From contig CAWEQS010000007.1 of the NCBI GenBank assembly GCA_963811265.1, positions 7,487-71,486 on the forward strand: DNA of 64,000 nucleotides, given 5' to 3'. Each line of letters opens with the position of its first letter. Positions within the stretch are counted from its first letter, which is position 1. Positions 27,985-35,927 of the stretch are shown one piece after another. The notes under the pieces were generated by a model that worked only from the letters and a program-made list of their open reading frames with translations, was not told the origin of the DNA and searched no databases. Source of the DNA: JAOUJD01 sp963811265. GTDB taxonomy: Bacteria > Pseudomonadota > Gammaproteobacteria > Burkholderiales > Burkholderiaceae_F. The position numbers and the translations under genes were made by a program.

Positions 27985-28461
27985 ATGAGCTCATTGACCC
28001 ACTTCGATTCCGGCGGCCAGGCCCACATGGTCGACGTCGGCGGCAAGCCGGTGACGCACCGCGTGGCGGTGGCCGCCGGCCGCATCGTCATGCAACCGGC
28101 GACGTTCGAACTCGTCGCGGGCGGCACGTCGAAGAAGGGCGATGTGCTCGGCGTGGCGCGGATCGCGGCGATCCAGGCCGCGAAACGGACGTCCGAACTG
28201 ATCCCGCTGTGCCACCCGCTCGCGATCACGAAGATCGGCGTCGAATTCTCGCTCGACGCGGCCGCCCACGCCGTGGAGTGCCGCGCCGAGGTCCACACGA
28301 CCGGGCAGACCGGCGTCGAGATGGAAGCGCTGACGGCCGTGCAGATCGGCCTGCTGACCATCTACGACATGTGCAAGGCCGTCGACCGCGGGATGGAAAT
28401 CGGCGGAGTGCGCCTGCTCGAGAAGCACGGCGGCAAGTCCGGCAGCTGGGTCGCGGCCTGA
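27985..28461 (+). CDS. moaC: Cyclic pyranopterin monophosphate synthase MoaC
   Basis: MoaC closes the pterin ring in the first stage of molybdenum cofactor synthesis, acting after MoaA. Family motifs are all present in 158 residues: KKGDVLGVARIAAI, LIPLCHPLAITKI, GVEMEALTAV and CKAVDRGMEI. The ATG at 27985 gives the standard N terminus; the frame is open upstream to 27742 but that runs inside the bepA region. A candidate -10 (TATGAT, 27909-27914) stands 70 bp upstream. No other moa gene is in the window. Confidence 0.95.
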   Translation: MSSLTHFDSGGQAHMVDVGGKPVTHRVAVAAGRIVMQPATFELVAGGTSKKGDVLGVARIAAIQAAKRTSELIPLCHPLAITKIGVEFSLDAAAHAVECRAEVHTTGQTGVEMEALTAVQIGLLTIYDMCKAVDRGMEIGGVRLLEKHGGKSGSWVAA

Positions 28462-28482
28462 CTGTGCCCCGGGCTGTGCTCC

Positions 28483-29427
28483 ATGCGGTTCTTCGATGCC
28501 GGGCAGGTTCACCGCGCGCTGGGTTTCGACGCCCTCGCGGACGCGATCGCGGACATGCTGCGGTCGCACCCCGTCGCGCCATTGCGGCACGCGCATGCGC
28601 TGTCCCCGACCGACTCGTTGCTGCTGATGCCGGCGTGGAGCGACGGCGCGCAGGGCGCGCTCGGGGTGAAGCTCGTCACCGTGATGCCGGGCAACCGGGA
28701 ACGCGGCCGCGCCACCGTCAACGCCATCTACGTCCTGCTCGCGCGCGACGGCGGCGAACCGCTCGCGGTCATCGACGGCGAGGCGCTCACGCTCTGTCGC
28801 ACCGCCGCCGCTTCCTTGCTCGCGGCACGCTACCTCGCGCGTCCCGACGCCGAAAACGTGCTGGTCGTCGGCACGGGCCACCTGGCGCCGTACATGGCGC
28901 GCGCTCACTGCCATGGCCGCAACGTGTCGCGCTTGCGGATCTGGGGCCGCAACGGCGTCGGCGCGCAGACGATGGCGCAGATGCTGCGCGACGAAGGGCT
29001 GCCCGCGCAGGCGGTGGACGATCTCGAACTCGCCGTCCGCGAGGCGGACATCGTCAGCTGCGCCACCACCGCCACGGCGCCGATCGTCCACGGCGCGTGG
29101 CTGCGGCCCGGATGCCATCTCGACCTGGTCGGCGGCTTCCGCCGCAGCATGCGTGAGGCCGACGACGCGGCGGTCGGCCGCTCGCGGGTCTACGTCGACA
29201 CGTTCGCGGGTGCGCTGGCGGAAGCGGCCGACATCGTCGAGCCGCTCGAGCGCGGAGTCATCGGCCGGGCCGACGTGCTGGGAGAACTGGCCCAGCTCGT
29301 GACCGGCGAGGTGCCGGGCCGCACGTCGGCTTCGCAGGTCACGCTCTTCAAGTCGGTCGGGACGGCCGTCGAGGACCTGGCGGCCGCGCGCCTGCTGCTG
29401 CAGAACGCGGGGGCCGACGGCGGTTAG
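28483..29427 (+). CDS. Ornithine cyclodeaminase/mu-crystallin family protein
   Basis: This is a 314-residue NAD(P)-binding protein of the OCD/mu-crystallin family. The Rossmann part has NVLVVGTGHLAPYMARA, and the N-terminal dimer domain carries the substrate-side VKLVTVMPGN. Members reduce or cyclise imino acids (ketimine reductase, alanine dehydrogenase, OCD), and the substrate here cannot be fixed. It follows moaC by 21 bp. Its last 4 bases overlap the end of recN on the other strand. Confidence 0.88.
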   Translation: MRFFDAGQVHRALGFDALADAIADMLRSHPVAPLRHAHALSPTDSLLLMPAWSDGAQGALGVKLVTVMPGNRERGRATVNAIYVLLARDGGEPLAVIDGEALTLCRTAAASLLAARYLARPDAENVLVVGTGHLAPYMARAHCHGRNVSRLRIWGRNGVGAQTMAQMLRDEGLPAQAVDDLELAVREADIVSCATTATAPIVHGAWLRPGCHLDLVGGFRRSMREADDAAVGRSRVYVDTFAGALAEAADIVEPLERGVIGRADVLGELAQLVTGEVPGRTSASQVTLFKSVGTAVEDLAAARLLLQNAGADGG

Positions 29428-31076
29428 GAAGCGAGCAGCTCCCGCGCGTGCTTGCGCGTGGTCTCGGTGATCTCCTGTCCGCCCAGCATCCGCGCGACTT
29501 CCTCGACGCGCGTCTTGCGGTCGAGTTGCCGCAGCCGGGAGATCGGCCGCCCGGCGTCGTCGCTCTCCTTCAGCACGACGAAGTGCTGGTCGCCATGGGC
29601 GGCGACCTGCGGCAGGTGCGTGACCGCCAGCACCTGGCGGTTCTGTCCCAGCCGCTTCAGCAGGCGTCCGACCGTGTCGGCGACGGCACCGCCGATTCCC
29701 GCGTCGACCTCGTCGAAGATCAGGGTCGCGACCGGCGTGGCGGTCGCCGCGATGACGGAGATCGCCAGGCTGATCCGTGCGAGCTCGCCGCCCGAGGCGA
29801 CCTTGGCGAGCGGTTTCGGCTGCACCCCCGCGTGTCCCGCGACCAGGAACTCGACGCGATCGGTCCCGGATGCGGCCGGCTCCCCCTCGGCGAGCGCGAC
29901 CTCGAAGCGGCCGCCTTCCATGTTCAGGTCCTGCATCGCGCGCGTGACTTCCTGGCCCATGCGCTTCGCGGCGGCCGCGCGTTTCTTCGACAGCGCCTTC
30001 GCCTGCTTCGCCCAGGCGTCGCGCAGCGCGGACTCGCGGGCGCGGAGCGCGTCGAGGTCGCCGGCCGACGCGAGCGCGTCCAGCCGCGCGCGCGACGTGG
30101 CGAGGAGTTCGGCGATCTGCTCGGGCGTCGTCTTGAACTTGCGCGCCGCCCCGTGCAGGGCGGACAGCCGCGCGTCGACCTCGGCCAGCCGCGAGGCGTC
30201 GAGGTCCGTCTTGTCGAGATAGCGCCGCAGCGCGGCCACGGCTTCGTCGAGCTGGATCTGCGCGGCGTCGATCAGTTCGACGGCGGGCTGCAGGCGCTCG
30301 TCGTACGGAACGAGGTGATCGAGCCGGGCGCTGACGTTGCCGACCTGCGCCAGCGCCGAGGCATCGGAGTCGGCCAGCGCGTCGACCGCCGCCTGCACGC
30401 CCTCGAGCAGGCCAGCCGCGTGCGACAGCCGCCTGTGCTCGGCCTGCACGGCGTCCCACTCGCCCGGCTGGGGCGCCAGCGCTTCGAGCTCCTCGACGAT
30501 CCAGCGCACGCGGTCCTGTTCGGCGAGGGCGCTGGCCGCCATTGCCTCGGCCTCTTCGCGCGCGCGCTGTTCGCGCTTCCAGTCGGCCCAAGCCTTCCCG
30601 AGTTCGCGGCGCTCGCCTGCGAGCCCACCGTGCTCGTCGAGCAGCGCGAGCTGGGCGGCGCTCTTCAGCAGCGACTGGTGCGCGTGCTGGCCGTGCACGT
30701 CGAGCAGGAGCTCGCCGAGTTCGCGCAGCTGCGCCAGCGTCACCGGGGAACCGTTGATGTACGACTTGCTGCGGCCGCCGGAGTCGATGGTCCGGCGCAC
30801 CAGCACGCTCGCTTCGTCCGCGTCGCCCACGTCCTGCGACCGCATCCACTCGACCACCGCGGGTCCGGCGCTGAACTCGGCGCTGATCTCCGCGCGCGGC
30901 GCGCCTTCGCGCACCACGTCGGCGTCGGCGCGCTCGCCGAGCGCGAGCAGCAGGGCGTCGATGAGGATGGACTTGCCCGCGCCGGTCTCGCCGGTGAGCA
31001 CGGTGAAGCCGGGCGCGAAGTCGAGTTCGAGCGACTCGACGATGACGAAGTTGCGGATTGCCAGCGACAGCAGCAT
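29424..31076 (-). CDS. recN: DNA repair protein RecN
   Basis: This is a 550-residue SMC-like ATPase for double-strand break repair. The N terminus has MLLSLAIRNFVIVESLELDF and Walker A GETGAGKSILIDAL; the C-terminal half has the ABC signature ASGGELARISLAI and Walker B TLIFDEVDAGIGG, with long coiled coil between. Start ATG 31076 gives the standard N terminus. It is cotranscribed after nadK with an 11-bp gap, the usual nadK-recN pairing. In relatives it is under SOS control, but no LexA box was identified. Confidence 0.95.
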   Translation of the reverse strand: MLLSLAIRNFVIVESLELDFAPGFTVLTGETGAGKSILIDALLLALGERADADVVREGAPRAEISAEFSAGPAVVEWMRSQDVGDADEASVLVRRTIDSGGRSKSYINGSPVTLAQLRELGELLLDVHGQHAHQSLLKSAAQLALLDEHGGLAGERRELGKAWADWKREQRAREEAEAMAASALAEQDRVRWIVEELEALAPQPGEWDAVQAEHRRLSHAAGLLEGVQAAVDALADSDASALAQVGNVSARLDHLVPYDERLQPAVELIDAAQIQLDEAVAALRRYLDKTDLDASRLAEVDARLSALHGAARKFKTTPEQIAELLATSRARLDALASAGDLDALRARESALRDAWAKQAKALSKKRAAAAKRMGQEVTRAMQDLNMEGGRFEVALAEGEPAASGTDRVEFLVAGHAGVQPKPLAKVASGGELARISLAISVIAATATPVATLIFDEVDAGIGGAVADTVGRLLKRLGQNRQVLAVTHLPQVAAHGDQHFVVLKESDDAGRPISRLRQLDRKTRVEEVARMLGGQEITETTRKHARELLAS

Positions 31077-31087
31077 CGGTGAATCGG

Positions 31088-31975
31088 CTAGCTGCGCGCT
31101 CCGCTCGGCATCACGCTCCAGTGCAGCTTCTGCCGCAGCGTGGCGAAGAAGTTGTAGCCGACGGGATGCAGCAGCGTGACGGCGTCGGCCCCGCGCTTGA
31201 CCCGCACCACGTCGCCGGGCGAGAGGTGCGAGTACGTCTGCATGTCGAAGTGCGCGCTGGCGTCGCGCACGTCGGTGATCTCGATCTCGACCACGACGTC
31301 GTCGGCCAGCACGATGGGGCGGTTCGACAGCGTCTGCGGGGCGACCGGCACCAGCAGCAGGCCGGCCAGCGACGGATACAGGATCGGCCCGTTGGCCGAC
31401 AGTGCGTAGGCGGTGGAGCCGGTGGGCGTCGAGACGATCACGCCGTCGGCGCGCTGGTTGTACATCGTGACGCCGTCCACCCGCACCGTGTACTCGACCA
31501 TCCCGCCCGCCACGCCGCGCGAGATCACCACGTCGTTCAGCGCAACCGCGTGATGGGCCACCCGGCCCTGGCGCCGCACTTCGGCGTCCAGCAGCATCCG
31601 CCGGTCGGTTTCGTAGGCGCCGCGCAGCATCGGCACCAGCACCTCGGCCACCTGGTCGAGCGCGATGTCGGTCATGAAGCCGAGCCGGCCGTGGTTGATG
31701 CCGATCAGCGGCACCCGGAAGGGCGCCAGCTCGCGCGCGATGCCGAGCATCGTGCCGTCTCCGCCGAGCACGATGGCGACGTCGGCCTGCTTGCCGATCG
31801 CGTGCACCGTGTAGCCCGCGTGCTCCCCCGGGCCGATGTTCTCGGCTGTGGCGAGGTCGAACATCACCTTGCCGCCGGCGCTCTCCACGACACGGGCGAT
31901 CTCGAGCAGCGGCTCGCGGATGCCTTCCGCGCGCGGCTTCCCGAAGACGGCGACGTGGGTGAACGCCTGGGTCAT
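31088..31975 (-). CDS. nadK: NAD kinase
   Basis: This is a 295-residue ATP-NAD kinase making NADP. The GGDGTML motif is at residues 71-77, followed by the family sequences INHGRLGFMTDI, NDVVISRG and the NAD-binding GVIVSTPTGSTAYALSANGPI. The start is ATG 31975; the longer frame to 32023 passes through the promoter. A CATAAT element ends exactly 7 nt before this ATG and there is no Shine-Dalgarno at usable distance, so the mRNA may be leaderless. It is divergent to hrcA. Confidence 0.95.
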   Translation of the reverse strand: MTQAFTHVAVFGKPRAEGIREPLLEIARVVESAGGKVMFDLATAENIGPGEHAGYTVHAIGKQADVAIVLGGDGTMLGIARELAPFRVPLIGINHGRLGFMTDIALDQVAEVLVPMLRGAYETDRRMLLDAEVRRQGRVAHHAVALNDVVISRGVAGGMVEYTVRVDGVTMYNQRADGVIVSTPTGSTAYALSANGPILYPSLAGLLLVPVAPQTLSNRPIVLADDVVVEIEITDVRDASAHFDMQTYSHLSPGDVVRVKRGADAVTLLHPVGYNFFATLRQKLHWSVMPSGARS

Positions 31976-32064
31976 GCGGACGATTATGCAGGAACCCTCC
32001 GGCCGCGCCCGTCTCGAACGCACGACAGCGCTGCAGGGCCCTGCTTGCGGTCATAATGGTTCCC
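31976..32064. promoter_or_regulatory. Divergent nadK/hrcA promoter region with two start-proximal -10 elements
   Basis: The 89-bp gap has CATAAT on the minus strand (31988-31983) and CATAAT on the plus strand (32052-32057). Each hexamer is followed by 7 nt and then the ATG of nadK (31975) or hrcA (32065). That spacing puts transcription start at the A of each ATG. No strong -35 is visible for either. Confidence 0.45.
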
Positions 32065-33081
32065 ATGCTCGACGATCGATCCAGACAACTGCTCAAGACG
32101 CTGATCGAGCGTTACATCGCCGACGGCCAGCCGGTCGGCTCGCGCGCGCTGGCGCGGATCTCGGGGCTCGAGTTGTCGCCGGCAACCATCCGGAACGTGA
32201 TGGCGGACCTCGAGGACATGGGCTTTGTCTCCAGCCCGCACACGTCGGCCGGCCGGGTGCCGACGCCGCGTGGCTACCGGCTGTTCGTCGACAGCCTGCT
32301 GACCGTGCAGCCGCTGGAACAGCAGCAGACCGACCTGATGCAGGGGCAGCTGCAGGTCGCCGATCCCAGCCGCGCCATCCAGAACGCGGCGCAGCTGCTG
32401 TCGCGCCTGTCCCAGTTCGCCGGCGTCGTGCTGACGCCGCGGCGCACCTCGGCGTTCCGGCAGGTCGAGTTCGTGCGGCTGTCGGACCGGCGGGTGCTGC
32501 TGATCATCGTGACGCCCGAGGGCGACGTGCAGAACCGCGTGCTGATGACGGAAGCGCCGTACACGCCGTCGCAGCTGGTCGAGGCCGCCAACATCCTGAA
32601 CGAGCAGTTCGCGGGACGCTCGTTCGGCGAGGTGCGGGAGCGGCTGCACGGCGACCTCCGCGTCCTGCGCGAGGACATCTCGCGCCTGATGGAGTCGGCG
32701 CTGCAGGCCGGCAGCCAGGCGGCCGAGGAGTCCGAGCCGGTGGTGATCTCCGGCGAGCGCAACCTTCTCGGAGTGTCGGACCTCGCCACCGACATGGACA
32801 AGCTGCGCCGCATGTTCGACCTCTTCGACCACCGCAGCCGGCTGATGCAACTGCTCGACACGGCGATCAACGCGCACGGCGTGCAGATCTACATCGGCGG
32901 TGAGTCGACGCTCGTGCCCTTCGACGACATGAGCATGGTGGTCGCGCCGTACACGGTCGACGGCAAGGTCATCGGCACGCTGGGCGTCATCGGCCCTACG
33001 CGCATGGCGTACGAGCGGGTGATCCCGATCGTCGACATCACGGCGAAGCTGCTGTCGAACGTGCTGTCGCAGAGCCAGTAG
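32065..33081 (+). CDS. hrcA: Heat-inducible transcription repressor HrcA
   Basis: HrcA represses chaperone operons by binding CIRCE and is released on heat shock. The winged-helix N terminus (MLDDRSRQLLKTLIERYIADGQPVGSRALARISGLELSPATIRN) and the GAF-like C-terminal domain (IGGESTLVPFDDMSMVVAPY, IGVIGPTRMAYERVIPIVD type) are present in 338 residues. I choose ATG 32065 because the family starts here; ATG 32056 overlaps the -10 element. No CIRCE sequence was seen in the window, so its target, probably groESL, lies elsewhere. Confidence 0.93.
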   Translation: MLDDRSRQLLKTLIERYIADGQPVGSRALARISGLELSPATIRNVMADLEDMGFVSSPHTSAGRVPTPRGYRLFVDSLLTVQPLEQQQTDLMQGQLQVADPSRAIQNAAQLLSRLSQFAGVVLTPRRTSAFRQVEFVRLSDRRVLLIIVTPEGDVQNRVLMTEAPYTPSQLVEAANILNEQFAGRSFGEVRERLHGDLRVLREDISRLMESALQAGSQAAEESEPVVISGERNLLGVSDLATDMDKLRRMFDLFDHRSRLMQLLDTAINAHGVQIYIGGESTLVPFDDMSMVVAPYTVDGKVIGTLGVIGPTRMAYERVIPIVDITAKLLSNVLSQSQ

Positions 33082-33578
33082 GCGCGGGCCATCTGGTGTC
33101 CCGCTCGCGATGGAGTTGGACCCGTTGGCTGTGTCCGCTCTGCGCGCCGCCCGCGCTGCGGGGCGCCTCGACTCCGCGCGACGCGCGGCGGGCGTCACTG
33201 CCGAGGACTTCTTGCGGGCTGGCAGCTTTCGGAGCGAGCTTCGCGCGTGTTCGCGCGGCGTGCCTTCCGGCCGATGGAGTCCCGGCCCGCCGCCCGGTTG
33301 ACTGGCCACGCCCGCCGCCTGCGCCGCGCTTCGCGAGGTACCCGCGCACGGCGCACGCGGCGTACAGGCGCGCCGAGGCGCTGGCCTGCCGCGAGGCGCT
33401 GCGACCGGTTCGTCCGCGGGCGCGCTCAGCCGAATGACGCCCGCCGCGACGGCCCGAAGTCGAGGTACGCCGACGTCCGACCAGGCGCAGGAGAGGACAC
33501 AGCGAGCTCGACGCAGTCGAACTCCTTACAATGGCGCGCCCGGCACCTCGCCGCTCCACCCTCGAGCACCCCTCCACG
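33082..33578. other. 497-bp gap between hrcA and hemH without a supported gene
   Basis: This very G+C-rich stretch has short Arg/Ala-rich open frames on both strands and none with family character. The only signal noted is TACAAT at 33527-33532, about 46 bp before hemH, a possible -10 without a clear -35. Confidence 0.5.
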
Positions 33579-34692
33579 ATGTCATTCCTGAACGAAGCGC
33601 CGTACTCCCACGGCACCCGGTCGCGGACCGCGGTCCTGCTCGTCAATCTCGGAACGCCAGAGGCGCCGCAGGCCGGCGCCGTGCGGCGCTACCTGAAGGA
33701 GTTCCTCTCCGATCCGCGCGTCGTCGAGATCCCGCGCGTCGTCTGGTGGCCGATCCTCAACGGGATCATCCTCACGCTGCGGCCGCGCAAGTCCGCGGCC
33801 AAGTACGCGGCGATCTGGACCGAGCGCGGCTCGCCGCTGATGGTGCACTCGCGCGAGCAGGCCACGCTGCTGCGCGGCTACCTCGGAGAACAAGGCATCG
33901 AGGCGGACGTGGTGCTCGCGATGCGCTACGGCGAGCCGTCGATCGCCTCGGTGCTGGCCGAACTGCAGCGGCAGCGCACCGACCGCGTGCTGGTCGTTCC
34001 GATGTACCCGCAGTACTCGGGCACGACCACGGCCTCGGTGCTCGACGCGCTGTTCGACGAGTGGAAGCGCACGCGCAACGTGCCCGAGGTGCGCTGGGTG
34101 AAGCACTTCCACGACGACCCGGGCTACATCGATGCGCTGAAGCAGTCGGTCCTCGCGCACTGGAAGGCCCACGGCCGCGCGCAGGACGCGGGAGGCAAGC
34201 TGGTGATGAGCTTCCACGGCGTGCCGAAGCGCACGCTCGATGCTCGGCGATCCGTACCACTGCGAGTGCCAGAAGACGGGGCGGCTGCTGGCCGAAGCGC
34301 TCGGGCTCGGCAAGGACGACTACCTGGTCACGTTCCAGTCGCGTTTCGGCAAGGCCGAGTGGCTGCAGCCCTATACGGCGCCGACGCTGCACGACCTGGC
34401 CCGGCGCGGCGTCCGTCGCGTCGACGTGATGTGCCCCGGCTTCCCCGCCGATTGCCTCGAAACGCTCGAAGAGATCGCGATGGAAGGCAAGCAGGAGTTC
34501 GTGTCGGCCGGCGGGCAGGAGTACCGGTACATCCCGTGCCTCAACGGATCGCCCGCCTTCATCCACGCGCTCGCGCGGCTGGCGCAGCGGCACATGCAGG
34601 GCTGGGATGTCGCGCGCAGTCACGCGGACGAACGCGCGGCCGAAGCGGCGCGCAGTCGCGCGCTGGCGCTCCTGGGCGGAGCGTCCGACTAG
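33579..34692 (+). pseudogene. hemH: Ferrochelatase, frameshifted by one base
   Basis: Ferrochelatase inserts iron into protoporphyrin IX, the last step of heme synthesis. The first frame gives MSFLNEAPYSHGTRSRTAVLLVNLGTPEAP through VMSFHGVPKRTLD, including the catalytic His of SFHG. The second frame resumes with LGDPYHCECQKTGRLL and runs to 34692, with MCPGFPADCLETLEEI and the conserved Glu region. Total length is 3n+1; removing one base at about 34239-34242 restores RTLDLGDPYHCEC, the family sequence, and a 370-residue protein. No slippery site is present. A heme-requiring cell needs this gene, so the break is probably a sequence error. Its stop overlaps the convergent neighbour by 4 bp. Confidence 0.9.
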
Positions 34693-35036
34693 GACGGGCC
34701 GCGCAGGGTCAGCGCGTCGTCCTTCACCTCGACCGAGTCGCCGACGCTGAATTGCCGGGCCGGCGCCCGCAGCGTGCGGACGGAGCCGTCGGTCATCTGG
34801 ACTTCGACAAAGGTCACCGGGACCGAGTGCGCGGAGCGCCGCACCGCCACCACCGTGCCGCACCCCTTGCAGTTCGTCGCGCTCGGAGCGCGGTCCATGG
34901 CGCCAGGCTGGGGTCGCGCGAAGTAGTTGACCGCGACGATGACGCCGATGGCGAGCAGCCCGACCAGGGCGATCGGGGCCTGCCCTTCCATCATCCCCGC
35001 GGCTGCCCGCGGGTTCACGTTCGCTGCCTTCGTCAC
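34689..35036 (-). CDS. Small membrane-anchored protein of unknown function
   Basis: This is a 115-residue protein with one membrane segment at about residues 21-39 (ALVGLLAIGVIVAVNYF) and a soluble domain that carries CKGCG and ends in strands (VPVTFVEVQMTDGSVRTL, FSVGDSVEVKDDALTLRG). The fold looks like a small beta-barrel, and the two cysteines could hold metal or a disulfide. I start at GTG 35036 with AGGTGGA upstream; GTG 35048 is also in frame. The function is not recognised. It is divergent to grpE and converges with hemH. Confidence 0.65.
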   Translation of the reverse strand: MTKAANVNPRAAAGMMEGQAPIALVGLLAIGVIVAVNYFARPQPGAMDRAPSATNCKGCGTVVAVRRSAHSVPVTFVEVQMTDGSVRTLRAPARQFSVGDSVEVKDDALTLRGPS

Positions 35037-35216
35037 TGGGCGTTCCACCTTCTGGCCCGCTTTGTACGGGGAGCGCGGGCGAGGCGATAGGTCATCCGAT
35101 CCCGTGTTACGGCGAAGGCGGACGGCGGATTGCCGCCGAGACGCGGTCCCAGGTGTCGAAACCGGCCGCTGGCGGCGGCCTCGTTCTGCCCTTGCCGCAA
35201 TGTTCGGACCGCTTCC

Positions 35217-35245
35217 CTTGAAAAACCGCGGTGCTGACCCAACAT
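35217..35245 (+). promoter_or_regulatory. Candidate sigma-32 heat-shock promoter for grpE-dnaK-dnaJ
   Basis: CTTGAAA (35217-35223), preceded by CC, and CCCAACAT (35238-35245) are separated by 14 bp. This fits the RpoH pattern CTTGAAA-N13-14-CCCCATnT with a deviating -10. It lies 43 bp before the grpE start. Confidence 0.6.
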
Positions 35246-35287
35246 CCCCCTAAACCATTGAACGACAAGCGAAAACCGGAGGAATCG

Positions 35288-35845
35288 ATGCAGGGACGAG
35301 AGGGCGCGGCGGCCGACACGACCGACCGCAACGACGCTCCGGAGGGTGAACAGCCGCAGCCGCAGGCGCTCGGTGCCGCGACCGTCGTCGACGTCGAGAA
35401 GGAACTGCAGGCCGCGCTCGACAAGGCCAACGAGAACTACGACCTGTTCCTGCGGGCGAAAGCCGAGGCCGACAACGTCCGGCGCCGCGCGCAGGAAGAC
35501 GTCGCCAAGGCGCACAAGTTCGCGGTGGAGTCGTTCGCCGAGAGCCTCGTGCCGGTGGTCGACTCGCTCGAGAAAGCCCTGGAAGCGACCAACGCCACGC
35601 CCGAGGCCATGCGCGAGGGCGTCGAACTGACGCTCAGGCAACTGAAGGCGGCGTTCGAGAAGGGCAACCTGAAGGAAATCAACCCGGTCGGCGAGAAGTT
35701 CGACCCGCGCTGGCACCAGGCGATCTCCATGGTGCCGGCTCCGCAGGGCATCAGGCCGAACCACGTGGTCGCGGTGCTGCAGAAGGGCTGGACCATCGCC
35801 GACCGCGTGCTGCGACCGGCGCTGGTGACGGTCGCGCAGTCTTGA
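35288..35845 (+). CDS. grpE: Nucleotide exchange factor GrpE
   Basis: GrpE releases ADP from DnaK. The protein has 185 residues: an acidic disordered head, a long helix (VEKELQAALDKANENYDLFLRAKAEADNVRRRAQ) for dimerisation, and the C-terminal beta domain ending GWTIADRVLRPALVTVAQ. The ATG at 35288 is chosen because GGAGGA lies 4 bp upstream; the frame stays open to 35231. It is first in the grpE-dnaK-dnaJ operon, behind the candidate sigma-32 promoter. Confidence 0.95.
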   Translation: MQGREGAAADTTDRNDAPEGEQPQPQALGAATVVDVEKELQAALDKANENYDLFLRAKAEADNVRRRAQEDVAKAHKFAVESFAESLVPVVDSLEKALEATNATPEAMREGVELTLRQLKAAFEKGNLKEINPVGEKFDPRWHQAISMVPAPQGIRPNHVVAVLQKGWTIADRVLRPALVTVAQS

Positions 35846-35927
35846 ACTTGTCCACGGGCGCCGCACATTAGCGGCAGGCAGCTGAACGCAACAGCGCACA
35901 GAACAGCGGAAAACAGAGGGAACCAAC

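Noticed and set aside
33110..33301. A 63-residue open frame between hrcA and hemH
   Set aside because: The composition is that of random high-GC sequence, there is no ribosome site, and overlapping frames on both strands look equally good.
34235..34245. Programmed ribosomal frameshifting in hemH
   Set aside because: No slippery heptamer, stop codon or downstream pseudoknot is seen, and ferrochelatase is not known to use recoding. A one-base insertion is simpler.
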